Shown here: piece by piece, positions 50,303-53,550 of the stretch | Numbering within the stretch: the stretch's first letter is position 1 | Layout: the number at the start of each line of letters is the position of its first letter | NCBI GenBank assembly: GCA_964598695.1 | Contig: CAZRDB010000010.1 | Location: 1-53,550 of the forward strand | From: CAZRDB01 sp964598695 | GTDB lineage: Bacteria; Armatimonadota; Zipacnadia; UBA1398 | Length of the DNA: 53,550 bases | Reading direction: 5' to 3' | Position numbers and translations under genes: made by a program | The notes under the pieces: generated by a model | What the model was told of the DNA's origin: nothing | Database searches by the model: none | What the model saw: only the letters and a program-made list of their open reading frames with translations

Positions 50303-53300
50303 ATGGTCGTCTTCGGTTCGCTCCTTCTCCTGATGGTGGCTCCTGAGGCGCCGGTCGCGTTGTTCGAGGAGGCGACCTTCGCTGCCGCGTGGGTGCAGAC
50401 GCCGCCGGAGTCGATCCGGCGCGCGCTGGGGGCGCAGGGGATCGCGGTGGAGACCCTCGACGCGGCGGCCGTGGCCGATCCGGCGCGGCTTAGCGCGACG
50501 CGCGTGGGCGTGCTGGTGGCCCCCTATGGGGCCCGGTACCCGGCTGAGGCGTGGCCAGCGCTGCAGGCGTTCCTGCGGGGGGGCGGCAAGCTGCTGGCGC
50601 TCGGCGGCTACTGCTTCCGAGAGCCGGTCGAGCGCGCGGACGGGGGCTGGCGCGAGCAGAACCCCCGGGTCGAGGCGGCGCGACGGCCCGAGGCCCTCGC
50701 GAGGCGGAACGCGCTGCCGGCGCTGCGGGAGCTGACGTTGCCGCCGACACCGGGCCTCACGAGTGAGTGGTCCCCCGCCGGGGAGGGCCTCCCCACGCGC
50801 CTGCGGATCACCACGGCGCCTCCGGCGGGCGCGGGGGTGAGCCTCCCGCTCACGCTCGATCCGGCGCAGTCATATGCCCTCTACGTCCGCGGCCGCGGGA
50901 TCGATGTGACGGCCCCGGGGTTCGGTTTCGCGGCGATCTACGAGTACGCGGCCGACGGCGCGATCCTCCAGTGGTTCGACGCCACGCAGTACCGCGGAGC
51001 GGGCGAATGGCAGGAGACGATTCGGCCCTTCCGGCCGCACCCCGACGCGGCGCGGCGCGAGCTGCACCTCGGCGCCTACCTGGGCAGCGGGAGCTACGAG
51101 ATCTCCCACCTTGTCCTCGCGACCTGGCCCGAGAAGACGTTGATAACGACGGCCGACGGCGAGCCCCGGGACGGGCTGGTCTGCCGGCCGGAGCAGCTTG
51201 GGATGTTCGACGCCGACTTCCCGCTCCGACGGGCGGTGGGCCTCCGGCCAAGCGCCCCGGCGCCGGGTCCGACGCTCCCGCCGGGCGCTCCGCTCGCGGG
51301 ATGGGGCGCGACGGGGATCACGGGCGGCGACGCGGCCCGCTGGGTCCCGGTGCTGGAGGCGACCGACGCGTACGGCCGGCCCGCGGGGCCCGCGATGTCG
51401 CTGCTGTGCCACTACGGCGGCCACTACGCGGGCTCGATGTGGGCCTACTGCGGCCTCGAGGGGGACCTGGGCGCGCTCCTCGGCGAGGAGCGGCTCGGCG
51501 CGCTGCTCGGCTGGACGCTGGGGTTCCTCGGCCGCGGCCTGTTCCTGGAGGCCCCGCGCCTCGCCCCGGACGTGGCGCTGCCCGGCGAGGCGCTCACGCT
51601 GCCCGTGCGCGTCCACAACGCCTCCGACGAGTCTCGGACGGTGCGCGTGACCTCGGAGGGCCTGGGGCCGACGGAGGCGCGGGATCTGGTCGTGCCGCCG
51701 AAGGGCGCCGCGGAGGTCTCGTTCCCGGGGATCGCCGCAGCGGAGGTGGGCCTGCACCGCGTGGCCGTCACCCTCACCGAGGGCGATCGGGCGGTGGACG
51801 GGGCGGAGACGGGGTACGTGGTGGCCCCGGTCGGGGCTGCGGGCGAAGGGCCGCGGCTCACCTGGGCCGAGAACGGCTTCCGCGTGGACGGCACGCCGAG
51901 GGTGCTGTTCGGCAGCGACACCGGCGCGAACGTCTTCTGGAGTCCCGCGGAGGGACCCCGGGGCTGGGCGGAGGACCTGGCGCTGTGTAGAGACTTCGGG
52001 CTGGATGTCTACGAGAACCTGCAGTTCGCCTGGCGGCCGGGTGGCTACAACGAGGTCGAGTTGCGATGGGTCGACGGCATCACGCAGCTTGCCGGAGAGC
52101 GCGGCCGCCTCTACATGGCCGGCTGGCTGATCGGAGCCGACACCTGGGTCACGCCCGAGATGCAGAACGACGAGGCGGGTTTCCTGACAAGGGTTGCGCA
52201 GCGCTACCGCGAGACGCCGTGGCTGTTCCACTACATCAACGGCGACCTGCGGGGAACGCTGGATGTTGACGACGGCATGGTCGAGCGTTTCCGCACCGGG
52301 GCGTTGGCCCGCTACGGCTCCGAGGAGGCCCTGCGCGAAGCGTGGGCGCCCACTCCGCCGGAGACGCCCTTCACCGACCGGTGGGAGGCCGCGTGGTCGT
52401 GCGGCTTCACGCGCGATGCCGCCGAGTTCGGCATCGGCGAGACCCGGCGGTGGGTCACGCGCCACGCGGAGGCCCTGCGAGCCGGCGGGGCGACCCAGCC
52501 GATCACGGCCGAGTACTACCAACTCCCGCTGGGCGGGGTGGATCTGCCGGAGACGGTCGACGCGCTCGACAGCGCGAACATCGGCTTCTTCGGCCATGTG
52601 CCGGGCCGCGATCTGCTCGACCTGACGCGCGCGCTGTGCTTCGCGGACTCGCGCATCCGCGGGAAGGGCCTGGCGCTGGGTGAGTTCGGCGTGAAGACCC
52701 ACCCTGCCTGGGGCTCGCCCCTCGAGCCGGCCTCGTACCACACCCAGCGCGGTCTCGAGCAACAGCGGAGCCTGTTCGTGGGGCTCGTTCACATCGGCCT
52801 CGGCATGGGCGCGTCGAAGTTCCAGAACTGGTGCCTGCGGGACTTCGACGAGTACTGCTTCCCGTGGGGGCTCTTCTACCCGAACAACAAGCAGCCCCGG
52901 CCCGTCGCCTACACCTACCGGAGCCTGACCATGCTCGGCCACCACGTGACGCCGCGATGGGAGAGCCCGCGCGTCGTTGTGCTGCTGCCGGACTTCCACC
53001 GGACGGGGGCAGGAGCCACACGCGCCTACAACGCCACGCTCGCCGCCTTCGACACGCTCCTCCGGGCGCATGTGCCGTTCCAGACGTTGCCCGACACGCG
53101 GCTCACGGAGCTGCCCGCCAGCGCGGAGGTGGTCTGGTGGCCCGTGCCTTTCTGCTGCTCCGAGGAGGCCCGTGCCTCTCTCGAGGGGTTCGTCGCGCGG
53201 GGCGGCAGGCTCTACCTCTCGGGGGACCTCTCCTGGGACGCCGCGCGGCGGCGCACGCGTCTGGCCGAGTTCGAGCGGCTGGTCGGCGCACGGGTCACGG

Positions 53301-53550
53301 AGGCCGGGCCCGATCCCGACGGCCTCGCCGCGCGCTCGCCGGTGGGAAGCACGCTCGGCGCCTGGACCCCCGTCCACGGCCTCGAGCCGGTCGGGTCCGA
53401 GGTGCTCGCCGCCTACGGCGACGGCTCGCCCCTCCTGCTCCTCCACCGGCTCGGGGAGGGCCGCGTGGTCTACGCGAACACCGCGGGCGAGCTGCTCGCC
53501 GGCGCCGACCGCCTCGCGCCCCTCTATGCGCGGGCCCTCGAGGCGCTCGC
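50303..53550 (+). CDS. Secreted glycoside hydrolase-like protein with beta-galactosidase-type trimerisation domains (3' end outside window)
   Basis: The frame is open from the ATG (GGAGG 6 nt upstream) to the window end: at least 1082 residues, no stop. A signal peptide covers ~1-19 (VVFGSLLLLMVAPEAPVA). A short Rossmann/GATase-like segment follows (VGVLVAPYGARYPAEAW, LRGGGKLLALGG), then beta-sandwich regions, one (~425-500) resembling a CARDB/Ig linker. A TIM-barrel-like domain starts near 530 (GFRVDGTPRVLFGSDTGANV) with LARYGSEEALREAW and LALGEFGVKTH, the last holding a candidate catalytic Glu. The visible end (PRVVVLLPDF ... LEGFVARGGRLYLSGD) matches the GH42-type trimerisation domain. It is probably a GH42-related galactosidase or a relative; the substrate is unknown. 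Confidence 0.85.
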   Translation, partial: MVVFGSLLLLMVAPEAPVALFEEATFAAAWVQTPPESIRRALGAQGIAVETLDAAAVADPARLSATRVGVLVAPYGARYPAEAWPALQAFLRGGGKLLALGGYCFREPVERADGGWREQNPRVEAARRPEALARRNALPALRELTLPPTPGLTSEWSPAGEGLPTRLRITTAPPAGAGVSLPLTLDPAQSYALYVRGRGIDVTAPGFGFAAIYEYAADGAILQWFDATQYRGAGEWQETIRPFRPHPDAARRELHLGAYLGSGSYEISHLVLATWPEKTLITTADGEPRDGLVCRPEQLGMFDADFPLRRAVGLRPSAPAPGPTLPPGAPLAGWGATGITGGDAARWVPVLEATDAYGRPAGPAMSLLCHYGGHYAGSMWAYCGLEGDLGALLGEERLGALLGWTLGFLGRGLFLEAPRLAPDVALPGEALTLPVRVHNASDESRTVRVTSEGLGPTEARDLVVPPKGAAEVSFPGIAAAEVGLHRVAVTLTEGDRAVDGAETGYVVAPVGAAGEGPRLTWAENGFRVDGTPRVLFGSDTGANVFWSPAEGPRGWAEDLALCRDFGLDVYENLQFAWRPGGYNEVELRWVDGITQLAGERGRLYMAGWLIGADTWVTPEMQNDEAGFLTRVAQRYRETPWLFHYINGDLRGTLDVDDGMVERFRTGALARYGSEEALREAWAPTPPETPFTDRWEAAWSCGFTRDAAEFGIGETRRWVTRHAEALRAGGATQPITAEYYQLPLGGVDLPETVDALDSANIGFFGHVPGRDLLDLTRALCFADSRIRGKGLALGEFGVKTHPAWGSPLEPASYHTQRGLEQQRSLFVGLVHIGLGMGASKFQNWCLRDFDEYCFPWGLFYPNNKQPRPVAYTYRSLTMLGHHVTPRWESPRVVVLLPDFHRTGAGATRAYNATLAAFDTLLRAHVPFQTLPDTRLTELPASAEVVWWPVPFCCSEEARASLEGFVARGGRLYLSGDLSWDAARRRTRLAEFERLVGARVTEAGPDPDGLAARSPVGSTLGAWTPVHGLEPVGSEVLAAYGDGSPLLLLHRLGEGRVVYANTAGELLAGADRLAPLYARALEAL

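Overview
A 53.55 kb window from a GC-rich (roughly 70 percent by eye) bacterial genome. A run of 100 N at 1381-1480 marks a scaffold join, so this is probably a draft genome or metagenome-assembled genome. No marker here fixes the phylum. The mix of flagellin, a folP with a long N-terminal extension, an endonuclease Q homolog, a large glycoside hydrolase and sulfatase complement, M55 aminopeptidase and oxidative pentose phosphate genes would fit an uncultivated lineage such as Armatimonadota, but that is a guess. Genes are densely packed, with many 1-4 nt start/stop overlaps and good GGAGG-type ribosome sites. I saw no tRNA, rRNA, CRISPR array, transposase or phage gene.

Layout. 2-1380: ends of a secreted FlgD-Ig protein and a lipoprotein, cut by the gap. 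1558-4129: a sulfatase converging on a GH29 fucosidase-like gene. 4512-7277: an unusually long flagellin behind two sigma-28-like promoters. 7543-13987 (minus): NDP-sugar nucleotidyltransferase, uvrA, NagD-like HAD phosphatase, pyrG. 14192-18421: a 1409-residue soluble hybrid histidine kinase. 18444-28676 (minus): a seven-gene run zwf-pgl-gnd-esterase-OYE reductase-GH106-like-M55 peptidase, linking NADPH supply to glycan and peptide breakdown. 28759-36053 (plus): membrane protein, folP, folK, vWA protein, FHA protein, then rfbF, a sugar 4,6-dehydratase and a GT2 glycosyltransferase. 36066-42092 (minus): membrane FHA protein, a PP2C-like protein that appears catalytically dead, an acyl carrier protein, a hydrolase without a nucleophile, and a glycyl radical enzyme. 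42313-50116: lipoprotein, endonuclease Q-like protein, the replication origin region with a GHKL-ATPase/HTH gene, dnaA, dnaN, an SGNH-like protein and a TrmH-type methyltransferase. 50303-end: the first 1082 residues of a secreted glycoside hydrolase-like protein.

The most unusual parts are: (i) the minus-strand run 36066-42092, which joins degenerate phospho-signalling modules to an ACP/hydrolase pair and a glycyl radical enzyme with no activase; (ii) the origin region, where two DnaA-box clusters bracket a GHKL-HTH gene plus dnaA; (iii) the 921-residue flagellin with a fibronectin III-like segment and matching tandem promoters; and (iv) a palindromic repeat embedded in frame inside a protein gene.
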